The notes: generated by a model from the sequence alone, not told the origin. A DNA stretch of 64,000 nt from JAUIAI01 sp050633665 (GCA_050633665.1 JBOEGY010000002.1:434001-498000), one strand, 5' to 3'. Shown: positions 1 to 9,856, numbered from the stretch's first letter. Numbers and translations are program-made.

Positions 1-494
1 TCCAGGCGCGGGCCTTGCGTGCAGCCATAGGTACCGCCATCGATGAACGACTCACCAGCGGCGGCCGCCGCTGCGGCAAACCGGCTACGCATGCCTGAGT
101 CGTAGGGTTCGGTGAAATCAATATGCGTGACCGGTTCGTCAGGGCTGTCAAAGTAGGTATTGTTGCGATCGTAGGTGTAGTCAATCAGTTGATCTGGTAT
201 GACGATTGTGCCGGGGCCGCAATCGTCCCGAATGCCACCGACAGTAGCCACCGAGATGATCCCGCTGACGCCCATTTCTTTCAGCGCCCAGATATTGGCG
301 CGATAGTTGATTCGATGCGGCGCCAGCGTATGTCCGTAACCGTGCCGGGCCAGGAAAACCAGTTCGACGCCGTCGAGCTCTCCGATGGTCAACGCGCAAG
401 ACGGATCGCCCCATGGTGTCCTGGCCACCTGACGCCGGCTATTGGTCAGCCCCGCTAGTTTGGCCAGACCGCTTCCACCAATAACCGCAAACAT
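1..494 (-). CDS. S-methyl-5'-thioinosine / methylthioadenosine phosphorylase (5' part, runs off left edge)
   Basis: Partial gene: about 164 N-terminal codons are present and the 3' end lies beyond base 1. The ATG is at 494-492 with an AGGAG ribosome site just upstream. The protein starts MFAVIGGSGLAKL, the phosphate-binding GGSGL loop of the PNP/MTAP family, and continues with ARHGYGH, HRINYRANIWAL, ATVGGIR, PDQLIDYT, VTHIDF and TQGPRL, in family order. These enzymes split 5'-methylthioadenosine or the deaminated thioinosine with phosphate, salvaging polyamine and homoserine-lactone by-products. The sequence resembles the Pseudomonas enzyme that prefers methylthioinosine, but substrate choice cannot be settled from this part alone. 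It lies 14 bases downstream of ligA on the same strand and could be its last cotranscribed gene. Confidence 0.85.
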   Translation of the reverse strand, partial: MFAVIGGSGLAKLAGLTNSRRQVARTPWGDPSCALTIGELDGVELVFLARHGYGHTLAPHRINYRANIWALKEMGVSGIISVATVGGIRDDCGPGTIVIPDQLIDYTYDRNNTYFDSPDEPVTHIDFTEPYDSGMRSRFAAAAAAAGESFIDGGTYGCTQGPRL

Positions 495-508
495 CAGATT
501 TTCTCCTG

Positions 509-2641
509 TTAGGTTTGATCATTGCCGTGCGCATCAATCAGCGCGCGCAACTGGGCTTCACTTAAGACCGGAACACCCAGTTTTTCCGCCTTGGCCAGTT
601 TACTGCCGGCCGCCTCGCCGGCCACAAGATAGCTGGTCTTGCCGCTGACCGAACCGGTCACCTGCCCGCCGTGGCTTCTGATCAGTGCCCCTGCCTCATC
701 GCGACTCATGGACGGTAACGTCCCGGTAATAACAAAAACACTCCCGGCCAGGGCTTGTTCCTGCGCCTCATCGGAGAGCTCGCCAACTGGAGTCACCTCC
801 CATTCAATCCCGGCCTTCAGGAGTTTGTCGATGACCTCGCGATTCGAGGACTCGCTCAGAAAATGGCTCAAACTGGCGAATATTTCCGGGCCCAGCCCTT
901 CGAGCGGCACCGGCTCCAGGGATTCACCTTTGGTCCGGCGCCGGGCGTTTTCTTTTTGAACCTCGGCCTTGACTGCGAGCAATGCGTCAAAGTCTTCGGC
1001 CGCCAGTGCCTCGACAGTCCCGTAATGTTCGGCCAGCGTTCGCGCAACCTCCTCGCCAACATGGCGAATTCCCAGCGCAAAAAGAAAACGGGCAAATTCA
1101 GTCTTCTTTGAGCCGGCAATCGCGGCCAGAAGGTTCGCCGCAGATTTCTCGCCCATTCGCGGCAATGATTGCAGGGTTGCGCTATCCAGGGAGTAGATAT
1201 CGGCAGGCGTTTTCAGGATTTCGGCATCGACAAGTTGCTCGACCAGTTTGTCGCCCAGGCCTTCAATGTCCATCGCCCGACGTTGTGCAAAATGACGCAA
1301 CGCCTGTTTGCGCTGAGCAGCGCAGATCAATCCGCCCACACAACGCCAGGCGGCCTCGTCCGGGTCGCGTTCGGTTGCTGAGCCACAGACCGGACAATGC
1401 GCCGGCATTTCAAACGGATTATCACCGGCCGCGGTTTCCGGGCTACGACGCTCGGGTAGCGCGCGCACTACCTGAGGAATAACATCGCCCGCGCGCCTGA
1501 CAACGACCCAGTCGTTCGCGCGCAGATCTTTACGGCGAATTTCATCTTCATTGTGCAAGGTGGCATTGCTGACCGTCGTGCCGCCGACAAATACCGGCTC
1601 AAGGCGTGCCACAGGGGTGAGCGCACCCGTCCGCCCAACCTGAATATCAATATCCAGCAAGCGAGTGAGCGCCTCTTCCGCCGGGAACTTGTGAGCCACA
1701 GCGTAACGCGGCGCTTTCGCGACGAAACCCGCTTTTTTCTGCATCTCCCGGCTGTCCAGTTTGTAGACAACTCCGTCAATGTCGAAAGGCAGATTCGGAC
1801 GTGCCTGCCCGACACGGCTGAAGAAGCCGAGCAGACCTTCAACGCCTAGAACCTGCTCATGCGGTTTACCCACGGGAAAACCGAGTGTTTGCAGCCAGTC
1901 AAGAACGCCACTCTGCGATTCCGGCACAGTCACTTCCTGGACCGCCCCAATTGCATAGGCCAGAAAGCGTAAGCGCCGCCTGGCCGTGATCGCCGGGTCA
2001 AGCTGACGCAGACTGCCAGCGGCCGCATTGCGTGGATTAACGAATGCTTTCTCGCCGGCTTTCTCCTGGGCCTGATTCAGTCTGGCGAAATCGGCGCGGT
2101 ACATCAACACTTCGCCGCGCACCTCAAGGAGTGGCGGAGCGAATCCGTCTCTTAAGATCAACGGAATGGCTCCGATTGTTTTCAGGTTGGCTGTAATGTC
2201 CTCACCAACCCGGCCATCACCACGCGTCGCGCCGCGAACGAACACACCCGACTCATATTGCAGACTGACCGCAAGCCCGTCGTATTTCAGCTCGCAGTTG
2301 TAGGTCAGCGATTCGTTAGGGTCTGCCTTAAGCAAATCGCTTAGGCGACGATCAAACGCAACGACTTCTTCCTCCGACAGAGCATTGCCGAGCGACAGCA
2401 TTGGTTCCCGGTGGCGAATTTCCTGAAACGCACTGGACGGAACGCCGCCAACTCGCTGCGTCGGAGAGCCGGGATCCAGCAGTGACGGATTCGCCTGCTC
2501 GAGCGCTTGCAACTGGCGCAGCATCCGGTCGTATTCGGCATCAGGCACGGTCGGGGCATCGAGCACGTAGTACTCATGCTCATACTGGATCAGCGCCGCC
2601 TTTAGAGCGTCGATTTGCTCGGCAATAGTGCTGGTTGCCAT
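509..2641 (-). CDS. ligA: NAD-dependent DNA ligase LigA
   Basis: Seals nicks in duplex DNA using NAD+, joining Okazaki fragments and finishing repair. About 710 residues, the usual length. The adenylation lysine is in LKYDGLAVSL near residue 119, preceded by the Ia-domain region (YEHEYYVLDAPTVPDAEYD). The OB fold, a Cys4 zinc finger (CPVCGS ... CVGGLICAAQ), helix-hairpin-helix repeats (DIEGLGDKLVEQLV, SLPRMGEKSAANLL) and a C-terminal BRCT domain (GSVFVITGTLPSMSRDEA) follow in order. I chose the ATG at 2641; a TTG sits one codon upstream. It starts 16 bases after zipA, so smc, zipA and ligA look like one operon, a common gammaproteobacterial order. Confidence 0.97.
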   Translation of the reverse strand: MATSTIAEQIDALKAALIQYEHEYYVLDAPTVPDAEYDRMLRQLQALEQANPSLLDPGSPTQRVGGVPSSAFQEIRHREPMLSLGNALSEEEVVAFDRRLSDLLKADPNESLTYNCELKYDGLAVSLQYESGVFVRGATRGDGRVGEDITANLKTIGAIPLILRDGFAPPLLEVRGEVLMYRADFARLNQAQEKAGEKAFVNPRNAAAGSLRQLDPAITARRRLRFLAYAIGAVQEVTVPESQSGVLDWLQTLGFPVGKPHEQVLGVEGLLGFFSRVGQARPNLPFDIDGVVYKLDSREMQKKAGFVAKAPRYAVAHKFPAEEALTRLLDIDIQVGRTGALTPVARLEPVFVGGTTVSNATLHNEDEIRRKDLRANDWVVVRRAGDVIPQVVRALPERRSPETAAGDNPFEMPAHCPVCGSATERDPDEAAWRCVGGLICAAQRKQALRHFAQRRAMDIEGLGDKLVEQLVDAEILKTPADIYSLDSATLQSLPRMGEKSAANLLAAIAGSKKTEFARFLFALGIRHVGEEVARTLAEHYGTVEALAAEDFDALLAVKAEVQKENARRRTKGESLEPVPLEGLGPEIFASLSHFLSESSNREVIDKLLKAGIEWEVTPVGELSDEAQEQALAGSVFVITGTLPSMSRDEAGALIRSHGGQVTGSVSGKTSYLVAGEAAGSKLAKAEKLGVPVLSEAQLRALIDAHGNDQT

Positions 2642-2657
2642 CAATGACCGGCCTGGA

Positions 2658-4304
2658 TCAGTCGGAATTGTAGACCTGGCGGGCCAGATCAGATCCGGCC
2701 GGAACGCCGGCCGCCAGCAGCGCCTGGTAGTGAATATCCAGTTGCGATTCGATGCGTTCGAATAGCGGGTTGTCGATCAGGCGACCACTATCGTCGATCA
2801 TCTTGCCGTCATAGGCCTGCGCGAACTTCCAAGCGCACTCGACCATCTGACGAATTGGTTGCAGCTCACGCGGAATCGTCGGGACATCAAGAATCATCAC
2901 GATTCGATTGGCGGCCTGATCAAACTCTACTGAGTTGATTGTCCAGCCGTCGTCGCTGATGTTCAGAAATTTATTGCCGGTTTCATTGCCGGCCACTGGC
3001 TGCAGATTCTGCTCCCGGGCAAATGCGGCGAACTGTTCCGCATCTATCGGCTGCTCGGTTTCCACATTAACCGCAACCTGCGCGTCTAGCGAGGCAACTT
3101 CCGCGTCCAGCACCCGACTACGGATCAGGACGACATTCATATCGGGCACATTGACCAGTACGCCCAGCTTGTCACCGACCTCGCTGACCAGGCGGACAAA
3201 CTCGGAATACTCGACCCCGTCAACCGGGCCTTGTCGATTCACCTGAAGCAATTCGAAGCGCAACAAACCGTAGCTCGCGCCAGCGCTGATTGGCATAGTT
3301 TTGAGCTCATGCCCGGGCATCTCCGGCGCGCTACAGGCACTGACTCTGATGGGTTTTGTTCCGGCCCGGTCTATCCCGGCTGTCAGTGTCAGCAGATCAG
3401 CACCGCTCATCTCCTGGGGCAATTCCAAAGAGACACTGGTCACATACTTGCTGGCGCTACGGTCCAGATCAATACCCGCCCAGCCAGCCGTGGGTTGGTC
3501 CGGTTCGGCGGCAGCCGGGTCGGCCGAGCGGATCGTCTCGGCACCGGGTTCAATCTCATCCTGTTCGGGCATGGCGGCCGACCCGTCTGCCGACGCCTGA
3601 ATCAGCTGATCGGGTTCTACCGCTGCAGGTTCAACCGGAGCTGGTTCAGCCGGTGCTGGTTCAACCGGCCTCTGAATGGCTGGTGCCGGGGCCGCGGGCT
3701 CGCCCACTACCGCCACCGGTTCAAGCTCGCCGCCATCCTGCTGTCCGACCGCGGCAGACTCAACTTCTGCCAGAGTCTTTTCAATCTCGCCGACCAATTG
3801 ATCGGAAATTTCCTCATCGGCAGGAGCGCGAGCCGATTCTTCCAGTTCGGCTGCCGTCGGGTCGAACTGGCTCGCCTGTCGCCAGTCCAGGCCTTGATCC
3901 GCAGGACTGTCTGAAGCCCCGGTCCCGTCAGCTGAGCCGGTGACCCAATCTGATTTGGCGACTGCCGGTTGCGGGGCCGGATCCGCTGCCAGCTGATTGC
4001 TGGCCGGGTCGTCGTGTTGAGCCTGTGCCCCCGCCGCCGCCTGCCAATCAGTGACCGATACAACACCATCCGCCTGCGGTTGCGTTGCCACTGCTTGCGG
4101 CGAGGCGTCAGCCGGCTCTGCTGGCTCGGTCACACTGAAACTAGGCTCCTGTCGCTGAAAGCTGTCGTTCCGGGCCGCGACTGGTTCGCTGGCATTGAGG
4201 TGGTTTTGAGTGCGCGGCGACCGGTTTGTCCAAAAGTTATAGGCGGCCAGCGCCGCGATTGCCAGAACAATCAGAATCAGCAGGCTTAGGCCAAGACTAC
4301 TCAT
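2658..4304 (-). CDS. zipA: Cell division protein ZipA-like
   Basis: Inner-membrane division protein that tethers FtsZ polymers at midcell. One N-terminal membrane segment (residues about 4-24, LGLSLLILIVLAIAALAAY) is followed by a long acidic Ala/Pro/Glu/Gln-rich linker (about 30-330) and a C-terminal region with the ZipA FtsZ-binding fold signature: VMILDVPTIPRELQPIRQM, a segment like AQAYDGKMIDDSGRLI, and a closing helix. At 548 residues it is longer than E. coli ZipA (about 330), and the excess is mostly linker. Its ATG overlaps the smc stop (ATGA), and ligA follows. The C-terminal half resembles betaproteobacterial-type ZipA more than the enterobacterial one. Position and architecture make the call strong; exact partner surfaces cannot be judged. 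Confidence 0.85.
   Translation of the reverse strand: MSSLGLSLLILIVLAIAALAAYNFWTNRSPRTQNHLNASEPVAARNDSFQRQEPSFSVTEPAEPADASPQAVATQPQADGVVSVTDWQAAAGAQAQHDDPASNQLAADPAPQPAVAKSDWVTGSADGTGASDSPADQGLDWRQASQFDPTAAELEESARAPADEEISDQLVGEIEKTLAEVESAAVGQQDGGELEPVAVVGEPAAPAPAIQRPVEPAPAEPAPVEPAAVEPDQLIQASADGSAAMPEQDEIEPGAETIRSADPAAAEPDQPTAGWAGIDLDRSASKYVTSVSLELPQEMSGADLLTLTAGIDRAGTKPIRVSACSAPEMPGHELKTMPISAGASYGLLRFELLQVNRQGPVDGVEYSEFVRLVSEVGDKLGVLVNVPDMNVVLIRSRVLDAEVASLDAQVAVNVETEQPIDAEQFAAFAREQNLQPVAGNETGNKFLNISDDGWTINSVEFDQAANRIVMILDVPTIPRELQPIRQMVECAWKFAQAYDGKMIDDSGRLIDNPLFERIESQLDIHYQALLAAGVPAGSDLARQVYNSD
3613..3672. repeat. Four imperfect 15-bp tandem repeats in the zipA linker
   Basis: Four consecutive 15-base units beginning GGTTC (3613, 3628, 3643, 3658) lie in frame inside zipA and encode PVEPA-like pentapeptides (PVEPAPAEPAPVEPAAVEP). 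In-frame multiples of 15 allow slippage without a frameshift, so linker length may vary between strains. Confidence 0.8.
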
Positions 4305-7300
4305 GCGGCTTCGGCGAAAGCCGCCGCCGCATCAAGGTCCACAGCAACGATTCGGGATACCCCTCGCTCTTGCATCGTCACACCAATAAGTTGTTGGGCC
4401 ATTTCCATCGCAATCTTGTTGTGGGTAATAAACAGGAACTGCGTATTCTCGGACATTCGGGTCACCATGTTCCGATAGCGCTCGGTATTGGCATCATCCA
4501 GCGGCGCGTCAACCTCATCGAGCAGGCAAAACGGAGCTGGATTGAGCTGAAACAACGAAAACACCAGTGCGATCGCGGTCAGCGCTTTCTCGCCCCCGGA
4601 CAACAAGTGAATGGATGAATTGCGTTTGCCCGGCGGATGGGCCATGACCTGAACGCCGGAATCAAGAATTTCCTCGCCCGTCAGCACCAGTTTTGCGTCC
4701 CCGCCACCAAATAATTCCGGAAACAGTTTTCCAAAGCCGATATTGACCGCATCAAAAGTCTTTTGAAGCAGTTCACGGGTTTCCATGTCGATCCGGTGGA
4801 TCGCATCTTCCAGCGTGGCAATGGCCTCGTTAAGGTCGGCAGACTGGCTGTCGAGAAAGCCTTTACGCTCGGAGGCTTCCTTCAGTTCGTCGAGCGCCGC
4901 AAGATTGACCGGGCCCAGGGCGTCAATCGCCCGATTCAGGCGGGTCACCTCAGAGGCCAGCCAGGATGCCCGGGGAGGCTCCTCAAATTTCTCGAGTAAG
5001 CCTTGTTCGGCAGATGCTTCAATGCCTACTTCGTCCAACTGCTCCTGAAACTGAACAACCGCCAAACGGGCAGCCTGCTCCTTGAGTTGTGCTTCATTAA
5101 CCTGTTGTGTCAGTGGCTCACGCTCACGCTCGGTCCGTAAACGCGCTTCGTCTGCGCTCTTGAGCTCTGCCGAGAGTTCGTCCTGGCGATTTCGAGCCAT
5201 CGCCAGTGCCTGCTCGCGCTCGGTCTGGGTTTCCAGCGCTGCCTGACGTTGTTCATCAAGCACAGAGGTATCGAATTCGCCAAGCCTGGTTTGAATTGAC
5301 TCCGCCTGGGCAGTCAGTTCATCGTGCCGGCTGCCACTGTGACTGATCGTCTGAGCCAACCGCTCAAGACGCTCTCCGATCGAGCGCTCCTCGTAGGTCG
5401 TGGACTGCAAGTTTGACTCAGCCTGGCGAACGCGATCCCGGGCAATCTGCAGCGTTGTTTCAGCGTGCGAGACCTGCTCACGCTGAAGACTGACGGTTTC
5501 ATCAAACTCGGCGCGAGATTCTTCAAGTCCATCAAACCGGTTTTGGGCCTGCTCAAGCGATTGATTCAGTTCCGCCAGAGATTCTTCGCATTCGGTCAGC
5601 TCCGCGCGCAAACGCTCATCGTCGTTGCGCCACTGAGTGGCCTCCTGCTCGGCACGCTGGGCGGTAATCCGGGCGGCCGACAACGCCTGAGCGAGTTGAT
5701 CAAATCCGGACTGAGCCTCATTTAGCGACTTGCGTAGTGAAACTGCCGCAGACTCAATCGAATCAGCATGTTGACGTGCCTCACTGACCAGCAGGTTCTG
5801 CGCTCGCTGCTCCAGCGCCAGATTTTCCAGTTCTTTCTGGCGTTGCAACACACCTTCCTGCTCACTATCGGTCGCAAACCAGTGCAAAGAGGTGGTCGAA
5901 ATCTGATGACCCGCGCGAATGATGAATGCCCCACCGGGGGGGAGTAAATCACGACGGGCCAGCGCGTCTGACAAAGACTCGGCAACATAAAAGCCATCCA
6001 GCCATTGATTCAGATGCTGTTGCACGACGTTCTCGCCGCTGCGAGCCATTGTCGCCAGCGGCTTGAGCGAGTCAGGTTTGCTCGGCTCGTAGGGCTTGTC
6101 AGACGGAGAAAATAAGACCAGCTTGGCCGGTGGCTCACTGGAATCTACCATCTGGAACGCGGCGTCGAGAGAGTCGATCTGTACTGCCGTTACCCGCTCA
6201 CGCAAGACGTTCTCGATGGCGGTTTCCCATCCGTCCTGGATTCGGAATCGCTGCCAGAGTGGTGACAGTTCACCCAGCCCTTGTCCGCCAAGCCAGCCGC
6301 CCATCTCGTTCTGTTTGTCCAGCCGCTCCTGTAACTCCTGCAGCGCTCCAATCCGTGCCTCAATCTGCGAGAGTCTGGACTGCGCCTCCCGCAGCGCTTC
6401 CTGGGCCGGCAGACGCTGAGCGTCTGCGCTGTGCCACTGCTCCTGCACAGAAGCCAGAGTCGTCTGCGCGGTGGCTTCCTGCGCCACCGCAGCGGTCAAC
6501 GCCGCCTGCGCCAACTGCAGGGCGTCTCCGTCGAGCCGGCTCAACAGCCTCTGTTGCTCCAGTGCTCTTGCCTGACGCGTTTTGAGTCGCTCAGCCCGCT
6601 CACTGAGCCCCTGAATTTCGGTCCGGCGGATTTCAAGCTCGCGGCGATTGTCCTCATGCTGGCTTCGCACTGACTCAAAACGCTCACGGGTCTCTTGCAA
6701 CGCCTCCTCGGCCGCCTCCAGCTCCCGACCGCCGGCCTCAACAGCAAGTTCTCCTTCACTGCGGGCCTGCTGCACCCGAACCAGGTTATCGGCAGCTTCC
6801 AGACGCTCTTTTTCAGCATCGTCAGCCGTACTGCGAAGCCGCTGGATTTCTGTTTTGAGCCGGTCAGCCTGGAGTTCGAGATCATTGCGGGTATCAGTGA
6901 TCCGTCGAATTTCAGATTCGAGCCGACTGACCTCCGCGTTGGCCTCATAGAAAGCGCCCTGCGCTTCATGAACATCGTTGCCCACTTCGCGATGCTGTTC
7001 CCGCAGGGCTTCGGCCCGGTTCTCGGTTTCACGCAGCTCAGCGGTACGGGCTTCTAAGGCTGTTTGCGCCGAAGCAGCCGACGCTGCCGCCTTGAGCTGG
7101 CCTTGTTCGGCGTCGTGACGGCGGATGATCCATTGCACCCGCTGCTTTAGCGTGCGCTCTTCGTCCATCTCGCGATATTTGGTTGCGACCTCTGACTGCG
7201 CGCTCAGGCGGGTGATCTGGGCAGTCAGCTCCCGGTCAATGTCTTCAACCCGAGTCAGGTTCTCACGGGTTCCGGAGAGCCGGTTTTCGGTTTCGCGACG

Positions 7301-7828
7301 CCGCTCTTTGTACTTGGAAACCCCTGCGGCTTCTTCCAGAAAGACCCGCAACTCGTCTGGTTTGGCTTCGATGATCCTCGATACGGTTCCCTGGCCGATG
7401 ATTGCGTAGGCTCTTGGGCCAAGACCCGTACCCAGGAACATGTCATGCACGTCTCGGCGACGAACCGTCTGGTTATTGATGTGATAGACCGACTGGTTGT
7501 CCCGTGAAAGCGTACGGCGCACCGAAATCTCGGCATAGCCGGCCCAGCTTCCGCCAATCCGGCCAAGCGAATTGTCAAAGACCAGTTCAACCGAGGCCCG
7601 CGCAGCCGGTTTGCGTTCTGAAGAGCCGCTGAAGATGACATCTTGCATGGACTCGCCGCGCAATTCAGAGGCTTTGCTTTCGCCGAGCACCCATCGCACC
7701 GCATCCATGACGTTGGACTTGCCACAGCCATTAGGGCCGACAACCCCAACCAGCTGACTGGGGATGAGAAAGGCAGTGGGATCAACGAATGACTTAAAAC
7801 CCGACAGTTTGATTTGTTTTAAACGCAA
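4301..7828 (-). CDS. smc: Chromosome partition protein SMC
   Basis: ATP-driven DNA loop-extruding/condensing protein. About 1175 residues from a TTG start at 7828-7826, chosen because the family begins MRLKQIKLSGFKSF and GAGGGG lies about 6 bases upstream. An upstream ATG would add 54 residues with no family similarity. Walker A is GPNGCGKSN (residues 31-39). Two very long Glu/Gln/Arg-rich coiled coils flank a hinge (near GGWLGGQGLGEL). The C-terminal head has the ABC signature LLSGGEKALTAIA and Walker B FCLLDEVDAPLDD. As in many Gammaproteobacteria that keep SMC rather than MukB, zipA follows directly. scpA and scpB are not in this window. Confidence 0.96.
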   Translation of the reverse strand: MRLKQIKLSGFKSFVDPTAFLIPSQLVGVVGPNGCGKSNVMDAVRWVLGESKASELRGESMQDVIFSGSSERKPAARASVELVFDNSLGRIGGSWAGYAEISVRRTLSRDNQSVYHINNQTVRRRDVHDMFLGTGLGPRAYAIIGQGTVSRIIEAKPDELRVFLEEAAGVSKYKERRRETENRLSGTRENLTRVEDIDRELTAQITRLSAQSEVATKYREMDEERTLKQRVQWIIRRHDAEQGQLKAAASAASAQTALEARTAELRETENRAEALREQHREVGNDVHEAQGAFYEANAEVSRLESEIRRITDTRNDLELQADRLKTEIQRLRSTADDAEKERLEAADNLVRVQQARSEGELAVEAGGRELEAAEEALQETRERFESVRSQHEDNRRELEIRRTEIQGLSERAERLKTRQARALEQQRLLSRLDGDALQLAQAALTAAVAQEATAQTTLASVQEQWHSADAQRLPAQEALREAQSRLSQIEARIGALQELQERLDKQNEMGGWLGGQGLGELSPLWQRFRIQDGWETAIENVLRERVTAVQIDSLDAAFQMVDSSEPPAKLVLFSPSDKPYEPSKPDSLKPLATMARSGENVVQQHLNQWLDGFYVAESLSDALARRDLLPPGGAFIIRAGHQISTTSLHWFATDSEQEGVLQRQKELENLALEQRAQNLLVSEARQHADSIESAAVSLRKSLNEAQSGFDQLAQALSAARITAQRAEQEATQWRNDDERLRAELTECEESLAELNQSLEQAQNRFDGLEESRAEFDETVSLQREQVSHAETTLQIARDRVRQAESNLQSTTYEERSIGERLERLAQTISHSGSRHDELTAQAESIQTRLGEFDTSVLDEQRQAALETQTEREQALAMARNRQDELSAELKSADEARLRTEREREPLTQQVNEAQLKEQAARLAVVQFQEQLDEVGIEASAEQGLLEKFEEPPRASWLASEVTRLNRAIDALGPVNLAALDELKEASERKGFLDSQSADLNEAIATLEDAIHRIDMETRELLQKTFDAVNIGFGKLFPELFGGGDAKLVLTGEEILDSGVQVMAHPPGKRNSSIHLLSGGEKALTAIALVFSLFQLNPAPFCLLDEVDAPLDDANTERYRNMVTRMSENTQFLFITHNKIAMEMAQQLIGVTMQERGVSRIVAVDLDAAAAFAEAA

Positions 7829-8153
7829 GGCTTTCCCCTCAGGCAGGTTACAGGCCAAGCGAATAGGCCGTACGAGCTGGCAGGTTCGCGCAACTGAACA
7901 GCAATTGCCTGAAGCTTCATTTCTATTTCCGGTCGATTTTTGTCGAACCGGTCCGTCGAGTCCAAAGGGCGCAGTGAAAGAGCCGGTCACCCCCGTTGAT
8001 CACCCCGAAAACCACCGAAGTGAGCAAGGCCGCTGAGTGCACCGCTTGGAAGCGAATGATAGCACCGCGCCCGGCATTCCCAGAAGCGGCAAGTCGGTCA
8101 CTATTCTGTAGTATTCAGGCCCGGCACCAACGCCCGATTCAGATAGAAAACTC
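7829..8153. other. smc-queF divergent intergenic region
   Basis: 325 bases with no credible gene; they must hold the promoters for smc (left) and queF (right). I could not fix -35/-10 pairs with confidence. The one clear structure is an inverted repeat at 7929-7951: CCGGT(T)CGA arms around an A/T-rich centre with a one-base bulge. It lies about 100 bases upstream of the smc start and could be a leader hairpin or a protein-binding site. Confidence 0.5.
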
Positions 8154-8570
8154 ATGCCAAGTCAGCCCAGTCGCATCCTTGAAACCTTTGATAATCCGGC
8201 TCCTGAGCGGAATTATCTAATTCATATCGAAGTCCCCGAATTCACCTGCCTGTGCCCGCTCACCGGTCAACCAGACTTTGCGACAATCGAAATTGACTAT
8301 GTCTCGGACAAAAAGAATGTCGAGCTGAAGAGTCTGAAAAGTTACATGTGGTCATTTCGCAATGAAGGCGCGTTCCATGAGGCCTGCACCAATCAGATTC
8401 TGAATGAACTGGTCGCGGCGATTTCCCCCCGATTTATGCGGATCACTGCTCGCTGGTATGTACGCGGCGGCATCTTTACAACCGTCCGGGCAGAACATCA
8501 GGCCCCCGGGTTTGAACTGCAGCCCGTAATCGACCTGGGTCAGTTTGACTCCGGGCGCAATACCCGTTGA
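8154..8570 (+). CDS. queF: NADPH-dependent 7-cyano-7-deazaguanine reductase QueF (short type)
   Basis: Reduces the nitrile preQ0 to the amine preQ1 in queuosine biosynthesis. 138 residues: the short unimodular form, as in Bacillus, not the double-length E. coli form. Visible are the catalytic cysteine in FTCLCPLTGQPDFA (Cys34) with its acid Asp41, the QueF family motif VELKSLKSYMWSFRNEG (about 57-72) for NADPH binding, and the FHE substrate-binding pair (75-77). The gene is divergent from smc and 4 bases upstream of dapC. No other queuosine gene is in the window, so the linkage to lysine genes looks coincidental. Confidence 0.95.
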   Translation: MPSQPSRILETFDNPAPERNYLIHIEVPEFTCLCPLTGQPDFATIEIDYVSDKKNVELKSLKSYMWSFRNEGAFHEACTNQILNELVAAISPRFMRITARWYVRGGIFTTVRAEHQAPGFELQPVIDLGQFDSGRNTR

Positions 8571-8574
8571 TCCC

Positions 8575-9771
8575 ATGAACCCACGATTCCGCCAACTCAA
8601 GCCCTACCCCTTTGAACGCTACCGGGAAATCCTGACTGGTGTTGAACCAGTTACAGACGCCGCGTTTATCGACTTGTCCATAGGTGAGCCCAAACACCCC
8701 ACCCCGGAACTCATCAAGACGGCCCTGGTTGCCAGCCTGGACGGGCTCGGCGCCTATCCACCAACCAGCGGCCAGATTGACCTGCGATCCACAATCGCCC
8801 AGTGGCTGGAAGCCCGGTTCGCGCCGGCCCGCGTAGACCCTGCGACCGAGGTCTTGCCGGTGCTGGGCTCCCGAGAAGCGTTATTCGCCCTTACCCAGAC
8901 GATTATCGACCCGGGTCAACAGCCCATCGTGATCAGCCCAAACCCGTTCTATCAGATCTACGAAGGGGCAGCTTTCCTGGCCGGCGCCGACATTCATTAC
9001 GTCGCGCAGACACCCGGAGCGGCGCAGACCTGCGACTGGGCCAGCATTGACCAGACGACCTGGGCGCGCTGCGCCTTGCTGTTCGTCTGCACTCCCGGCA
9101 ATCCGACCGGATCAGTCATCAAATTGGATGAATGGAAGCAATTATTCGAACTTCAGGATAAATACGGTTTCGTGATTGCCGCCGACGAGTGCTATAGCGA
9201 GCTATATCCGGAAACCGGGCAAGCCCCAATTGGAGGGCTGCAGGCCGCCGCCTTGCTGGGTCGCCATAACCAGAAATTGATCGTTTTTGGCAGCTTGTCA
9301 AAACGCTCCAACGCCCCCGGTATGCGCTCAGGGTATGTTTCGGGCGATCCCGAAATAATCGCTGCGTTCCTGAAATACCGGACCTACCACGGCAGCGCGA
9401 TGAGTCCACCGGTCCAGCAGGCGTCTATTGCCGCCTGGCGCGATGAATCACATGTTGCACAAAACCGGGCGCTCTATGACCAGAAATACCAGGCTGTGGT
9501 GCCAGTTCTGGCGCCGGGCCTGCAAGTTAGCAGACCTGAAGCGGGTTTTTACCTGTGGGCTACCGTCCCCGGCGGCGATGACGTCCGGTTCAGCGTTGAA
9601 CTGTACCGTCAATATAATGTCCGGGTGCTGCCAGGCAGCCTGCTGGGCCGCGAGATTGACGGGGTCAATCCGGGAGCCGGCAGGATCCGAATTGCTCTGG
9701 TTGCCCCACTGGAAAGCTGTATTGAGGCCGCCGGCCGCATTGCCAGTTTCTGCGGTCAGTACCAACCCTGA
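8575..9771 (+). CDS. dapC: N-succinyldiaminopimelate aminotransferase DapC
   Basis: PLP aminotransferase that converts N-succinyl-2-amino-6-ketopimelate to N-succinyl-diaminopimelate with glutamate, in the succinylase branch of lysine/diaminopimelate synthesis. About 398 residues. The start at 8575 (MNPRFRQLKPYPFE) matches the family; a TTG 10 codons upstream would overlap queF. Class I aminotransferase landmarks: GAYPPTSGQ, CTPGNPTG, AADECYSELY, and the PLP lysine in FGSLSKRSNAPGMRSGY. Placement directly before dapD, with dapE downstream, supports DapC over other family I aminotransferases. Confidence 0.93.
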   Translation: MNPRFRQLKPYPFERYREILTGVEPVTDAAFIDLSIGEPKHPTPELIKTALVASLDGLGAYPPTSGQIDLRSTIAQWLEARFAPARVDPATEVLPVLGSREALFALTQTIIDPGQQPIVISPNPFYQIYEGAAFLAGADIHYVAQTPGAAQTCDWASIDQTTWARCALLFVCTPGNPTGSVIKLDEWKQLFELQDKYGFVIAADECYSELYPETGQAPIGGLQAAALLGRHNQKLIVFGSLSKRSNAPGMRSGYVSGDPEIIAAFLKYRTYHGSAMSPPVQQASIAAWRDESHVAQNRALYDQKYQAVVPVLAPGLQVSRPEAGFYLWATVPGGDDVRFSVELYRQYNVRVLPGSLLGREIDGVNPGAGRIRIALVAPLESCIEAAGRIASFCGQYQP

Positions 9772-9856
9772 ACAATACCTGGCGCCGCCCTGCCCACAGG
9801 CCCGGCAACCCACTTATTAGACCTAACCGACTTACCTGACCAATTACGGAACCACT

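Noticed and set aside
3231..3914. 227-codon open frame antisense to zipA
   Set aside because: Composition is Arg/Gly/Phe-rich shadow of the Ala/Pro/Glu linker; no start site or family features.
7829..7990. 54-residue N-terminal extension of SMC from an upstream ATG
   Set aside because: Family N-terminus begins RLKQIKLSGFKSF; the TTG at 7828 has a good ribosome site and the extension is not SMC-like.
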